Positions 24,841 through 36,537 of a DNA stretch of 64,000 bases are shown here, piece by piece. The position numbers and the translations under genes are program-made. Position 1 is the first letter of the stretch. The number at the start of each line of letters is the position of its first letter. The stretch covers positions 193,555 to 257,554 of the forward strand of contig CM040092.1 of assembly GCA_022496805.1 (NCBI GenBank). The letters run 5' to 3'. The notes under the pieces were generated by a model, which did not search any database, was not told the DNA's origin, and worked only from the letters and a program-made list of their open reading frames with translations. This stretch comes from Pohlia nutans (lineage: Eukaryota > Streptophyta > Bryopsida > Bryales > Mniaceae).

Positions 24841-26838
24841 ATATATAAATCCATTTTATCCTCCTTAGCTACCTCCGACTAGTCCCTCTGAATCCAATAT
24901 TCTAAATTCATCCTTGGGCCATATCCAAAGATTAATCACATCACTATTAAATCTAGAATTAAATCTAGAAGGAACACCCAATGAATCAGCTAACCTCTAA
25001 TCACAAGTAGGAACAAGTTTTGGTTCACGAGAAACTCCTCAATTAAATGAACAAAGAGAATAATCCAAACAATGGACTTAGGAACGTTATGAGGTGACCT
25101 CCGTATATCAAACAATCTCTTCTCCTTTGTCAAATCCAAGTCCTACTCATGTTGAGAACTCTTACTCCTGTTGAGTATCTTTTTTCACAACCTCAAACTT
25201 TGAATTTTTGGAACAATTGCCAATAATATTAACCCCTAAAGGACCAAGTGTCCTAACTAGGACATTTAGAGAATCGGGTAGGTTCCGGTGAACACATTTT
25301 TAATCGAATTTTGAAGGAAATTTAATAGTAGATTCCCCAATGTGCCACGAAAATGGGGATTTTTTTTTTTTTGAATTCCGACACCGTATGTGAAAGTTAT
25401 GAGGGGAAATGTGTTTTTTTCGGGAGAAAGGGCAGCAGGGCAGTAGAGAAATAGTTGAATTTTAGGGGGGGGGCAACAAGATGGGCGGCATGTGGAAAAT
25501 GGGGTGGACTGTGGGGGGCAGAAGACCACCCCGTTTCCCAAACTCATTAAAAATTTTAAAAATAATATTTTTTTAAAATTTAAAAATAAATTTTTATAAA
25601 TAAAACTTATTATTTTAAACTGAAAAATATTATTTTAAACTAAAAGTTCAATTTCATAATTAAAAATATTATTTAAAAAATTGAAAATTAAAATCATTTT
25701 TTAAAATAAAAAATAAAAAATAAAAATCGTCCAATGAGGGACTGCCACGTGGCAATGTACCTTGAGAGTTAGTGGGGTCATGAACATTGGAATGGGTTGG
25801 CACTTCAATTCCCTTCCTCCACCCTTTATTTCCCCCCTAACCCCCAAAATTCTTAGAAAATGTGCTACATGTCTTCTAAAACTTGGAGATTTATTTTTTT
25901 TTCAAATTTTTTTTCGCCATTCTATAGAGGGTGGAATGTACTTGTGTTTCACCGCTCGGATTCGTATTTTAAATAAAGAAAGTCGAAAATATTGCAATTC
26001 CAAAAACATATAGTCTTTTTTGAACTTTTAAACCCCCAACAAGTGCAAGGTGTTATTCAACATCCTAGACATCTCCAAACGCAACGAAAATTGGTACACA
26101 ACTAAGTAACATCATATAGAATGTGAAAGTGAAGTGCGACAAGTTTTGGTAGTGAGGTTTTTTTGATGTAGCCATGGTCAAACGCATCTGAAATTTTCGG
26201 GCATGTGTTTTTTTGGGGAGTTTTTTTCCATCAAACGCAATTATCTTGCAATCCATGCGGTCAAAATCAACGAAATTTGTTGTGTATGTTTTTCAAATAG
26301 TTTAGGACAAGATCTTACGGTTAGAAGGTAAAAAATAACATTTTTTTGGATTTTTTGCATGGGGGAGTAAAAATGGCAGCATTGGAGTGTTTTTGGTGGA
26401 AAAACACTCCGGTCCTTTAGGGGTTAATACAGAATATTTAGACGATACTTGGAGTGTACAAGATCGTTTAAATCAACTTTTACATCATAGGGAAGATGAA
26501 TTAGAAGAGTTAACTCCCGGATCTCTAATTTTAAAATAAGATAATTCACCACCTCATCTAAAAATTTCAATTGGACATTTTTTGTTACCCCATTATGAGG
26601 AAGACACAACAAGTAAAACCTCCTTATCTACTAATTCTTCAGGAGCGGATCAATATTCAAATTCACAAGAACCACTTCTTAGAATACTACCTACATCACA
26701 AACTTGGTAACACATGTTTTTGCAATGTTCTTCGTATGTTGTTGAGATGAACAAGGGTGATTACGTTCAATGTACAATAACATCATGTTTTATTAAAGAA
26801 ATAAATACACATGTTTTTGATACCATAATTTTAAATTG
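24841..26838 (+). pseudogene. Coding relic continuing copy B, split by a TTAA element
   Basis: Open plus-strand wording before 25229 and after 26427 joins in frame once the inserted 1.2-kb element and one TTAA are removed: GTIANN-INTEYLDDTWSVQD. The stretch after 26427 continues NQLLHHREDELEELTPGS and, past one TAA near 26537, to about 26700. No domain was recognised. It probably belongs to the same retroelement as 22035-24840. Confidence 0.55.
25229..26427. mobile_element. TTAA-target element, family 2, long copy (1199 bp)
   Basis: Left end TTAACCCCTAAAGGACCAAG, right end GGTCCTTTAGGGGTTAA, TTAA at 25229-25232 and 26424-26427. The left end matches the 569-bp copy at 9119. The interior has G-rich and A/T-homopolymer tracts and no transposase. 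It interrupts a retroelement reading frame exactly at TTAA. Confidence 0.92.
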
Positions 26839-27616
26839 AATACAACATGTTTGTTATATGAAAAGCGCTCATGCAATTGTTGTGTGTTTTTACTATTCGT
26901 TCCAAGCTTGTGTTGTATATGTAGAACATAACATGTGTCGTATGTTTGCAGCACGTATTACATGTATTGGGCAAATCATTTACAAATAAGTGGTTTTTGT
27001 ATTGCATTTTCAGTTGGAAAAAAATATAGATTGATAAATCTAATTTCAAAATAAGCGCCTATTACAATATTTGGTTTTAAATTGAACATGAAAAGTAGTG
27101 TGTTCTCCCAGAAAAACACCATGAACAAACAATTGATCCAAATCCGTGGATTACAATTAATTCATTCTAAATACAGCTTCAAATGTGCATATTGTTACAT
27201 AAAAGAGATGTTTACAAAAGACTGCTATAACCTCTTATCTCAAAAGTCCTCAAGCATCAAACTGACCTTATTTGCGCGCAATATCTGCAATTTTAACATC
27301 TTCTACTACAATAGAGTGGTGTGCAGATTCCAAAGCTTGTACCAAATCCTATGTATGCTTGTTTACGTCTAAACCTCCTTTGATTCCCGGTTCTAAAGAA
27401 AATAATGAAGTTGGGTCTGAACCTTGTAATTTCCAAGTTGTCCTTATCATAATCTTCAATTGGTAAAGAGGCTTGATTATTACACCTCATGTTTCTCCAT
27501 AGCATGGCTAATCCACTCTCTACGATGTTCATAAACAATGTAAAGATGATAGCTAATATTGTTGTTAATGGGGATGTAAAATGTGCAGTGGCTACTACCA
27601 CTCCCAAAGACAAGTT
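26839..27616. other. AT-rich intergenic sequence
   Basis: No gene recognised. The open frames at 27082-27643 have no motif. Confidence 0.45.
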
Positions 27617-28385
27617 GGGTGGTTGCAAGCTACAGTCACCCAAGCTTTTTGTCGCGGTCTACAAATTGGTGCACTTTCCTAATCTTTGGAAAATAATCAT
27701 AAATATTCGGATGGAATTTTGTGACGAAACAAATTGCATTGTTTCTAGAATTCCAAAGTTAAGATGTCTACCACAATAAAGTTTGCAAAATTTCAATCTT
27801 TCTATCCAAATTAAGCATTTCTACTTGGATTTGGTAGCGTGTCGCTTGTCAAAAGTGCACCTATTTTATGGGAAATGCTAGAAGGGGGTCAAATTTGAAC
27901 TTCAAAAATTTATAGCAACATACCACAAGTGTGTACAAAGCTACCATATTTTATTATTTTTGGTATTATGCTTACTTATTTTTTAATTAATTGTTTTGTG
28001 ATGTTTTTTTTTTTAAAGATTTTTGTGCAGTTAAAACTTTTTTTTTGGATTTTTTTTTTGGAAATGAAATAATGGTTCAATTTCAGAGGTGGTTTATGAA
28101 ATGAATTTTTCATAAAACCTAGCTAAGGATGTTATGTAAAAAAGGCTCTAATTACCCCTCTTGGGTAAAAAACAAAAAAGGCTGTTGAGTAAAGCCCAAA
28201 GTCTTGAAATTAACTTAACAATTGCTAAAGTGAAAGTATTAGCATAAACCCTATTTGGGATGGTGAAATTTTTGATCTAATTGAAAGTTGAGAGGTGCAC
28301 ATTACAACGCTAGTGCATGAGTTGCACGGCCCTTAGCTGCACAAGCTGCATTCTCCACTTGGTAGACCGTAGCTTGCAATCACCC
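27617..28385. mobile_element. 769-bp non-autonomous TIR element related to the 10.7-kb transposon
   Basis: The left end GGGTGGTTGCAAGCTACAGTC and the right end, read inward, GGGTGATTGCAAGCTACGGTC form about 28-bp inverted repeats with four differences. AGTT lies on both sides (27613-27616 and 28386-28389), a 4-bp target duplication. The termini have the same GGGYRRTTGCAAGCTA core as the element at 47768-58488. No coding capacity, so it would depend on a transposase from a relative. Its right 150 bp match 12450-12584. Confidence 0.85.
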
Positions 28386-29188
28386 AGTTCTGGATTCCAA
28401 ATTCAATTGCTATCAAATGTAGATCACTCTTCAATTTGTGAGACATAACATTGGAAAGCACCAGTTACAATAAAGTATAAAGAGATAATGAATCAAAAAC
28501 TCTAGTAAAGACAAATACAAAGATTGGAAGAAAATCTATCAAATTCTAGAAGTCCCAACAAAAAAAATAGTTCTCACTTTTAAAACTTGATTAGATTTTG
28601 AGGTCTGGAATCAATTAAGACTGAGATACTTAAAATCAAACAAATCTGAAACACTTAAGTCACAAAGGTAACACAAAGAAGTAATAGAAAAACAAATTAG
28701 TTTACAACAAAGAATAGAATCCTTCATTGCCAACCAACCAGTAAACACACAACTAGAAGTTTTCTCCTCAATACTTCTTTATCCGTGCCATTAATCATGC
28801 ATAAAGGCCATGAACATGGACCCACATTGGAAACACTTCCAAATGTACTAGGAATTTTTCCTTAGATATCAAGTTTGCTATGGCCATTCATCCAAACGTA
28901 TTCATAGAAAAAATGTAGTCCATAAGTTTACGTGAACTTCAAGCCCTAAAGATTAGAAAAGACTGCTTACATAGCTTTTAGAAGAATTGTGCGAAAAATA
29001 CCAGGTGCCGACAATGAGAAGTCCCACCAAAATTGCAATTACAACATGTTGCCAAAGAACTTGTGTTTACTACCAAGTTTACTTTGCTAACAAGAAATCC
29101 TCATTGCTCATCCTACTATCCTAGTACCGTGTGAGCGCACAAAAAAAATTCTTCCAACAAACAAAGTACTATGATGCCACTTCAAAAG
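28386..29188. other. AT-rich intergenic sequence
   Basis: No gene, RNA or repeat boundary recognised. Confidence 0.5.
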
Positions 29189-29506
29189 TGTTGAAGTAGG
29201 ATGATTGCGTGGGCTGAAGTTGCTCATAGCCATGCGCATTAGCTAGAGTAGATGATGCGAATGAGCTAGACTAGCAACTAGAGAAGTGGTACTAGTTAGA
29301 AGTAATGAGAATTGGGTCTCCCAAGTGATATGGGCTGATCCTAGTGTACTAGGAGTGGAGTATGGGCTGATGTCCCATATGGTTTGCCAAGGGGACTCCC
29401 TTGGGTGTGCTACTTAAGAGGGGCAGCCCATGAGTAAAGATCATCTCTTTCCTATGCATTCCAAGTGTTTGTGTGAGGCTTTGGCATTCTAATCTAACCT
29501 TCAATA
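29189..29506 (+). repeat. 5' LTR of the Copia element (318 bp)
   Basis: Starts TGTTGAAGTAGG, ends TAACCTTCAATA; matches 34547-34864 with no difference seen by eye. Three GGGCTGA motifs lie inside it, the same motif that is repeated through the leader. Confidence 0.95.
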
Positions 29507-29520
29507 GGTTATGGGCCCAC
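29507..29520 (+). promoter_or_regulatory. Primer-binding site for an internal fragment of initiator tRNA-Met
   Basis: GGTTATGGGCCCAC follows the LTR with no gap. It is complementary to the anticodon-arm sequence GTGGGCCCATAACC of plant initiator tRNA-Met, not to its 3' CCA end. Drosophila copia, yeast Ty5 and some plant Copia elements use such a half-tRNA primer. Confidence 0.85.
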
Positions 29521-29569
29521 TCATGTGCTTTGCGTGAGTGAAAGATTAGAGTGCTCATTGTGTGGAGGT

Positions 29570-30460
29570 CGTGCGTTGGGGCGCTGATTTTGGAGTATTG
29601 GAGCGCTGATTTGGAACTTTGGAGGGCTGAATTCGAGCTTTGGTGGGCTGATTTCGACATTAGGAGGTATTACAATCTTCCTACCTTTGATCTACGTGTT
29701 GGAGGGCTGAATTCGCACTTTGGAGCTATCATTTGTTGATTTGGAGCTTTTGGAGCACTTTGGAGCACTTTTGGAGTTTATACACTTCTACAAGGGCTGA
29801 ATTGGAGCTTTGGAGCTTATTGGTGCTTGTTGGAGTATATTGGAGCTGATTGGAGCTTAGTGGAGCTTATTGGAGCTTATTGGAGCTTATTGGAGCTTAT
29901 TGGGTCAATTTGTGCTCAATTTGTACACTTGTGTTGTTGCATGGCACTTTTATGCTTTGAGGCTCTTGGGGTGAGTCTACAATTTGATTTTGGTATTGCA
30001 ATTCTTGCACAAGGGTTTGGAATGTGAGTTATGCCCTTGGAGTGCTCAAAATTAGAGTTTGGGTTAGTGAATGCACAACGGGGCTGATTTGATGAATTTC
30101 AATGCAATTAGGACTTGAAGGGGCTGAATTTGCATTGATTTAGAGTCCTTGGAAGGCACAAGGGTGTCCATAGGGTGCATTACATGTTGTGAAGCACAAG
30201 GGTGCTGATTTGAGTGGATTTGAGCCAATGAGTGCGCAATTCTCCTAGTTAGGGTGTTGTGGTATGATCTTGTGCAAATTCACTAAGAACCATCACGATT
30301 GAGTGTTGTGAGGTTGATGTGTAGCACAAAGGTGCTGATTTAGTGTTTGGAATTAGTTTGGAGGCATTAGAAGCACATATGTGTGTAATTTGCTTCACAA
30401 ATCACAAAATTGTCAAAAATCATAAAAACAATTTTTCTTAGCTTTCTAGGGGCTGAATTT
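29570..30460 (+). repeat. Copia leader with repeated G(G/C)GCTGA motifs and a 10-bp tandem array
   Basis: The motif GGGCTGA/GCGCTGA/GTGCTGA followed by (A/T)TT recurs about a dozen times from 29580 to 30455. At 29831-29902 a 10-bp unit TGGAGCTTAT is repeated about seven times in register. No long open frame. The region lies between the primer site and the gag start and would be the packaged leader of the genomic RNA. Confidence 0.85.
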
Positions 30461-30488
30461 TGTGAGCGTACGTCCTTCAATCAAGGAT

Positions 30489-33400
30489 ATGGCTACATTT
30501 GAGGGTGAAGGTGCTAAGGTTGTAGACAAGTTCGATGGCGTCAACTTCCACTTGTGGAAATTCAAGATGGAAATGGTCATGGCCGAAAAAGAATTGTGGG
30601 AGATAGTTGAGGGTAGTGAGGAACCGCCTTCGTCCGACGCCGAGGCTAGGGTACGGACTGCGTACACTCGGCGAGAGAAAAAGGCCTTTGCAATTTTGGC
30701 TCTTAATCTTTCTGATTCCCAGCTTTCTCATATTCGGTCGTGCAAGACTCCCGCCGAGGCATGGGCCAAGCTTTGCAATATTCATGAGGCAAAGAGCTTG
30801 GTCAATATCTTGTTTTTGAGGCGCAAGTTTTTCACCATCAAGATGGAAGAAAACGACGACATGTTGGCGCACATCAACAAAGTCAAGGCTCTTGCGGATC
30901 AGCTCAACGGCGCAGACGTCAACATTACCGACGGTGATATCGTTATGACGCTCCTCGAGAGTTTGCCGCCGTCGTACGAGTATCTTATCGTTGCTATGGA
31001 GAGTAGGCCCATTAGCGAGCTCACTCTTGATTATGTGACATCACGGTTGTTGCATGAACTCTCGCGGCGCAAAGAGAACGAGACTCGTGGCGATAGCGCG
31101 GCGCTTATGGCGAAGCAATCCAAGAGCGGTGCGAGTGGGAACTCTACAGACAAGGTATGCTACTATTGCGGTAAGAAGGGCCACTTGGCAAAATTTTGCT
31201 ACAAACGCAAGAGAGAGGAAAGTGCCAACAATACAAAGGTCAACGATGCAGGTGATGAGTACGCATTTATGACTAGCGTCTCTTCTTGTAGTGATGACGG
31301 GGACGAGTATGCAATGATGGCAAGTGACGTGTCATGCAATGGTAGTGTGATCGATTGGATTGTTGATTCGGGAGCCTCGAGTCACATGGCGCCCATTAGG
31401 AGTTGTTTCCAATCATATCACGTCATATCTCCAAAGAATGTCATTTTGGGTGATGATACGGTTCTTCAAGCCGTGGGTAAAGGATCCATCGTCGTAGACA
31501 CCGAGGTGAAGGGTCGTGTGAAGACAATTACCATCCATGATGTCCTCCACGTTCCCAAGTTGAAGGCAAATCTTTTATCGGTGCGACATTTGGTGATGAA
31601 GCATTTGCGAGTGGAATTTAGCGACCAAGGGTGTTTTGTGTTGTCTCCAAGTCGTGAGGAGGTGGCCATTATACACGAAGTCAACGGCTTGTACCAAATC
31701 AAGTTTTCCAAGATGCACGCGGCGGAATCCGCAACGTTGGTGCAATCAAGTTCAAACGAAGACAAGTTGGCGTTGTGGCATCGTCGTCTCGGGCATTTGA
31801 ATGTCAAGAGTGTGAAAGCACTGCGTGGAATGGTAAGTGGCATGGATCTTGCACAATCACACGTCGCACCTAGTTCATTCACATGTGAGGGTTGTATTGA
31901 AGGCAAGCAACAACGCTCACCGTTTCCAGTTGATGGGGCAACTCGTGCAACCAAGGTTCTTGAGATTGTGCATTCCGACGTGTGTGGTCCAATGAAGACC
32001 ACGTCTATGGGGGGTTGCAAGTATTTTGTGACGTTCATTGATGATTTTTCGAGGAAGATATGGTTGTATCCGATCAAAGCAAAGAGCGAGTGTTTTGAGA
32101 AGTTCAAAGAGTTCAAGGCGTTGGTTGAGAAGCAATCCGAGCACAAGATCAAGGTGTTTCGATCGGATAATGGCGGCGAGTTCTTGTCCAACCAATTTGG
32201 AGAGTTATTGAAGAAAGAAGGTATTGCTAGACAAACCACAACGCCATATACACCACAACAAAACGGAGTTGCAGAGCGTGCAAATCGAACAATTGTGGAA
32301 ATGGCAAGGAGTATGTTGCATGCACAAAATTTGGGTTTGGACCTTTGGGCGGAAGCGGTGGTGACTGCGGTGTACACACGCAACCGATGCCCGACGAGTG
32401 CGGTTCAAAACATGACACCAGAGCAAGCGTGGAGTGGGAGGCCACCCCGCGTGGAGCACATGCGCACATTTGGATGCATCGCATTTGCAAAGGTACCCGA
32501 TTCTCAAAGAACCAAACTTGAGGCCAAGGCAACAAAATGTGTGTTTCTTGGATATTGTGAAGGTACCAAGGCGTACAGGCTTATGTCGCTCGAGACCAAG
32601 AAGATCATTTGAGCTCGTGATGTGACATTTTGCGAGAATTCCAAGGTTGAAGACAATTTGGACGATGGTCGAAGTGGGAGAAGTGGCGATAAACCGGCGA
32701 TTGTGGACCAATCTTCCAAATCTCCCGTTATTGATATTGTTGATGAAGACGAAGATGACAAAGATGGTGGTGATGAGGAACATATTGAGGAGCGACCTTT
32801 GAAGACGAGGAATGGCGAGAAAAAGGCACAAGCAACGGCGGTTGAAGACAATGCATCCTCGAGCGATCGTCGTTATCCAGAGAGAAATCGTAGACCACTT
32901 GGCGAGTGGTGGAAGAATCATATTCTCCCTCAAGGTGAGGAGGGGCATGCAAACGTTGCACTTTTAGATGCTCCATTGACGATTCGTGAAGCGTTGAGTT
33001 GTGATGATGCAAACAAGTGGGAGCAAGCCATGCAAGAGGAGTACAAATCGTTGATGGACAATGGCACTTGGGAATTGACTCCCCTCCCCAAGAATCGCAA
33101 TGCTATCGGTTGTAAGTGGGTATTTCGTGCAAAGAGAGATGCAACGGGTGATGTGGTTCGTTATAAGGCAAGATTGGTGGCAAAGGGCTTTTCACAAATC
33201 GAAGGTGTTGATTTTTATGAGACCTTTGCACCGGTGGCGAAATTCACCACTATTCGATGCATTTTGGCCATCGGGCCTGCCATGGATTTGGAAATGCATC
33301 AAATGGATGTGAAGACGGCGTTCTTGAACGGCGAGTTGGACGAGGACATCTACATGGTACAACCCGAAGGATTTGTGCAACGAGGTAATGAGAACCTTGT

Positions 33401-34562
33401 TTGCAAGTTGAACAAGTCATTGTATGGGTTGAAGCAATCTCCACGCGCATGGTATCAAAAGATTGACACGTTTCTTGTTCATATCGGGTTCACAAGGAGC
33501 ATCGCTGATCACAGCTTGTATTTCATGCAAAAGGGGCAACATGTGGTCATCGTGATCATATATGTGGATGATTTGATCATCCTTGCAAGTTGTATGAGCT
33601 CTTTGAAGGCGTTGAAGGCAATGCTTGAGAACGAGTATGAGATGAGTGATCTCGGTGAGTTGCACTTTTGTCTAGGAGTTGAGTTTGTGCGAGATAGAGC
33701 AACACGCACCATAACAATGAATCAAAGCAAGTATGTTATGGATGTTCTCAAACGCTTTGGCATGGAGGATTGCAAACCGGTTGGCACTCCATTGGATGTG
33801 AATTCCAAACTCGTGAAACTCACCGATGAGGAGTATGCATTAGAGGCTCAATCTATGGTGGATGTGCCATACAAGCAAGCTGTAGGGTCATTGATGTATG
33901 CTATAATTGCAACAAGGCCGGACCTTGCGTATCCAATCAGCGTTGTGAGTCAACACATGGCAAGACCGGGTTCAAGTCATTGGGTTGCGGTCAAGAGGAT
34001 CATGCGGTACTTGAAAGGCACAAGTGATGTGAGGTTGTGTCTTGGAGGTGACAACATTGTGTTGAGTGGGTATTGTGATGCGGATTATGCGGGTGATACC
34101 AATGATCGTAGATCCACCACGGGGTACATGTTCAAAGTTGGATCGGGGGCCGTTTCATGGAATAGCAAGCGCCAACAAACCACGGCCACGTCAACGGTTG
34201 AGGCGGAGTATATGGCGACGAGCCACGGTACGAAGGAGGCCATTTGGTTGAGGCAACTAATGGCGGATGTGAGATGCACTCAAGAGGAGGCTACAACAAT
34301 CATGTGTGACAACCAAGGGAGTATGTCATTGGCGAAGAATCCAACGCATCACTCACGTACAAAGCACATTGATGTGCAATATCACTTCATTCGAGAGAAG
34401 TTAGAGATGAAGGTGATAGAGTTGAAGTATTGTCCAACGGAGCACATGGTGGCGGACGTGCTAACAAAGGCTCTTGCGAGAGATCGACATCAAAGACTAG
34501 TGGTGGCATTTGGGCTCCAAGGCTTTGGCTATTCGCAAAGTGGGAGTGTTGAAGTAGGATGA
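30489..34562 (+). CDS. Copia gag-pol polyprotein, one in-frame TGA
   Basis: One frame of 1358 codons including the final stop, interrupted only by TGA at 32610-32612 (codon 708). Start chosen at ATG 30489. Order: gag of the UBN2 type (about 1-210; FDGVNFHLWKFKM near the N-terminus), CX2CX4HX4C zinc knuckle at 224-237, aspartic protease DSGASSH with Asp293, integrase HHCC zinc domain (HRRLGHLN...CEGC) and catalytic Asp497, Asp560, Glu596, reverse transcriptase with YVDD at 1025-1028, and RNase H with GYCDADYAGD and VEAEYMA. The stop lies between integrase and reverse transcriptase; CGA (Arg) to TGA by cytosine deamination is the simplest source, though recoding cannot be excluded. All catalytic motifs are intact. 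Confidence 0.95.
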
Positions 34563-34864
34563 TTGCGTGGGCTGAAGTTGCTCATAGCCATGCGCATTAG
34601 CTAGAGTAGATGATGCGAATGAGCTAGACTAGCAACTAGAGAAGTGGTACTAGTTAGAAGTAATGAGAATTGGGTCTCCCAAGTGATATGGGCTGATCCT
34701 AGTGTACTAGGAGTGGAGTATGGGCTGATGTCCCATATGGTTTGCCAAGGGGACTCCCTTGGGTGTGCTACTTAAGAGGGGCAGCCCATGAGTAAAGATC
34801 ATCTCTTTCCTATGCATTCCAAGTGTTTGTGTGAGGCTTTGGCATTCTAATCTAACCTTCAATA
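34547..34864 (+). repeat. 3' LTR of the Copia element (318 bp)
   Basis: No difference seen by eye from 29189-29506. The last codons of the polyprotein (34547-34562) overlap its start. Confidence 0.95.
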
Positions 34865-34869
34865 AAAAG

Positions 34870-35982
34870 GACATGTAGGTTAAGAATAAAGTTTGAAGCA
34901 CTCATGATAGAGGATATTGTGTAGAGTAAAGCTCTACTATATTAATTAACATTCTAGCGTTGGATTGAACAGAATTCATATAAACTTTCTGACTTTTTCA
35001 AATATACTAGCTTGTTGGTAGCATAGCCTTCAGAAACCAAGAACTCACGGATCATTTAAGAAAGAACATATTGTATATATTAAGCTAGTCAACATGAAAA
35101 GTAAGTAGATCACAAATTCCAAAAAGCCTACGGTGATTGTAAGGATGAAACGTACCATCTAAAAGAAGAAATTGAAAACAACAAATTTGGTACCAGGAGG
35201 CAAAAGGAGAGTTGCCCCTGCCCTTTGAGCCAATTATTGCACACCTGCAAGTAATTGCCCTTTAGAGTCTATTTGAAAGACCGCCATAGAGACTTTTGCC
35301 TCCTCCAACTTCTTAGTTGCCTGCAAATAAAAATAACAAATTTCATGACTATAGGGAGAATTACCATCCAAAATCACACAATGATATTCAAGAATTGCCT
35401 ATTTGCTAAATTCATGTCCTTCTAATTTTTTTTGGCTTCTCATAGCTGATACCAATTGGAATAGTATAGAAAAAATGAAAGAATTTTTTGACTAGTTTAA
35501 CAATTTTTACCATGTTTCCAAAGACCGTCACAAAAAGTCAAAATAGATTGTTATTTCATCTTTTCACTTCAAACACTGTAAAATTACAATTTGTACGATC
35601 AAATTCAACGAAACTTTTATCATGCACTATTTTGATAGTCTAAAGCACAATCTTGTTGTTACAGATGCAAAAAAATAATTTCTACTGCTCATTTCCTTGC
35701 TTGCATTGCCCATTCTCCCACAAAAATCACTTTCTCTCCATAACTTCCATTTATGAAGTCGAAACTAAAAAAAAATTGGATTCTCATGTTTGTATCGACA
35801 TATTAGGTTCCCACAACGTTTTCCACAAGCTTTAGATAAAATGTTTATATTGTTGAAGCCCCATCCAAACATTCAAATATATGAAATAGGACACATTAGC
35901 GTTTAAAAGATAAGCTTCTTTGTACAGTTTCTGAAATGCCTTAGCCTTGGTTAAAACCTTAGCAAAGGGTTGAGAGTTTTGA
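34870..35982. other. AT-rich intergenic sequence with a possible orphan exon
   Basis: Non-coding apart from the exon-like segment listed separately at 35245-35320. Confidence 0.5.
35245..35320 (-). pseudogene. Possible captured exon of a host gene
   Basis: On the minus strand a TTATTTGCAG acceptor precedes 76 nt encoding ATKKLEEAKVSMAVFQIDSK plus GQLLA, followed by a GTGTGC donor. The composition is protein-like and unlike its AT-rich surroundings. No neighbouring exon was found. It could be a gene-fragment relic or a microprotein exon; the family is not recognised. Confidence 0.35.
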
Positions 35983-36537
35983 CACTACTAGAAAATCGTG
36001 ACCAAATCAACAAAAAATCAACTGATTTCTGTTGTTTTGGGCACTCCAATGACCGATTTCACTGATTTTTAAACTTTTTGTAAAAATCAACAGTTTGCTA
36101 CCAACTTTTTGTTGATTTGAATAGTGCGATGACCAAATCAACAAATTTTTAGTGAATCTAGAATCTTTTTGGAATCTTTTGGAAATATATTGGAATATTC
36201 TAGAATCTATCAAAATATTATGGAATCTTAGAATCTTTTGCAATTTATAGACTCGACTTTTCAAAAGGTGATTTCTTTTACTTTTGGGCAATTTTGGGTG
36301 CTATGACAAATAGATCCAATTAGTTTTAAATTCTTTATACAAACTCTTAACAAGATTGTGAACATAATCCGCAAAGTTGAAAGGCATCAAAGCACAATTA
36401 TGACTTTTGAAACACTTAAAACATTTAAAACACCCTTATTTGGGCAACATTTAAACACCATGGTTGAAGTTCTATGTACTCTAAATTTTTTTTTAACTTA
36501 ATCATTCACAATTAAAAAATAAATAAAAAGTCAGCAG

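Larger units (their letters stand above)
29184..34869 (+). mobile_element. Nearly intact young Ty1/Copia LTR retrotransposon
   Basis: Full structure: target duplication AAAAG (29184-29188 and 34865-34869), 5' LTR 29189-29506, primer site, leader, gag-pol frame 30489-34562, polypurine stretch AAAGTGGGAG (34537-34546), 3' LTR 34547-34864. The two 318-bp LTRs look identical on reading, which implies a recent insertion. The LTR ends TGTTGAAG and CTTCAATA are inverted repeats except that the expected terminal CA is TA in both copies. The order gag, protease, integrase, reverse transcriptase, RNase H defines Copia. Only one in-frame stop interrupts the polyprotein. Confidence 0.97.

Noticed and set aside
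25440..25520. G-rich run as a G-quadruplex regulatory element
   Set aside because: Only scattered G runs inside a non-coding TTAA element, with no evidence of use.
31466..32948. Long antisense open frames (305 and 247 residues) across the Copia polyprotein
   Set aside because: They are shadows of the plus-strand gag-pol frame, with no domains and no matching features.
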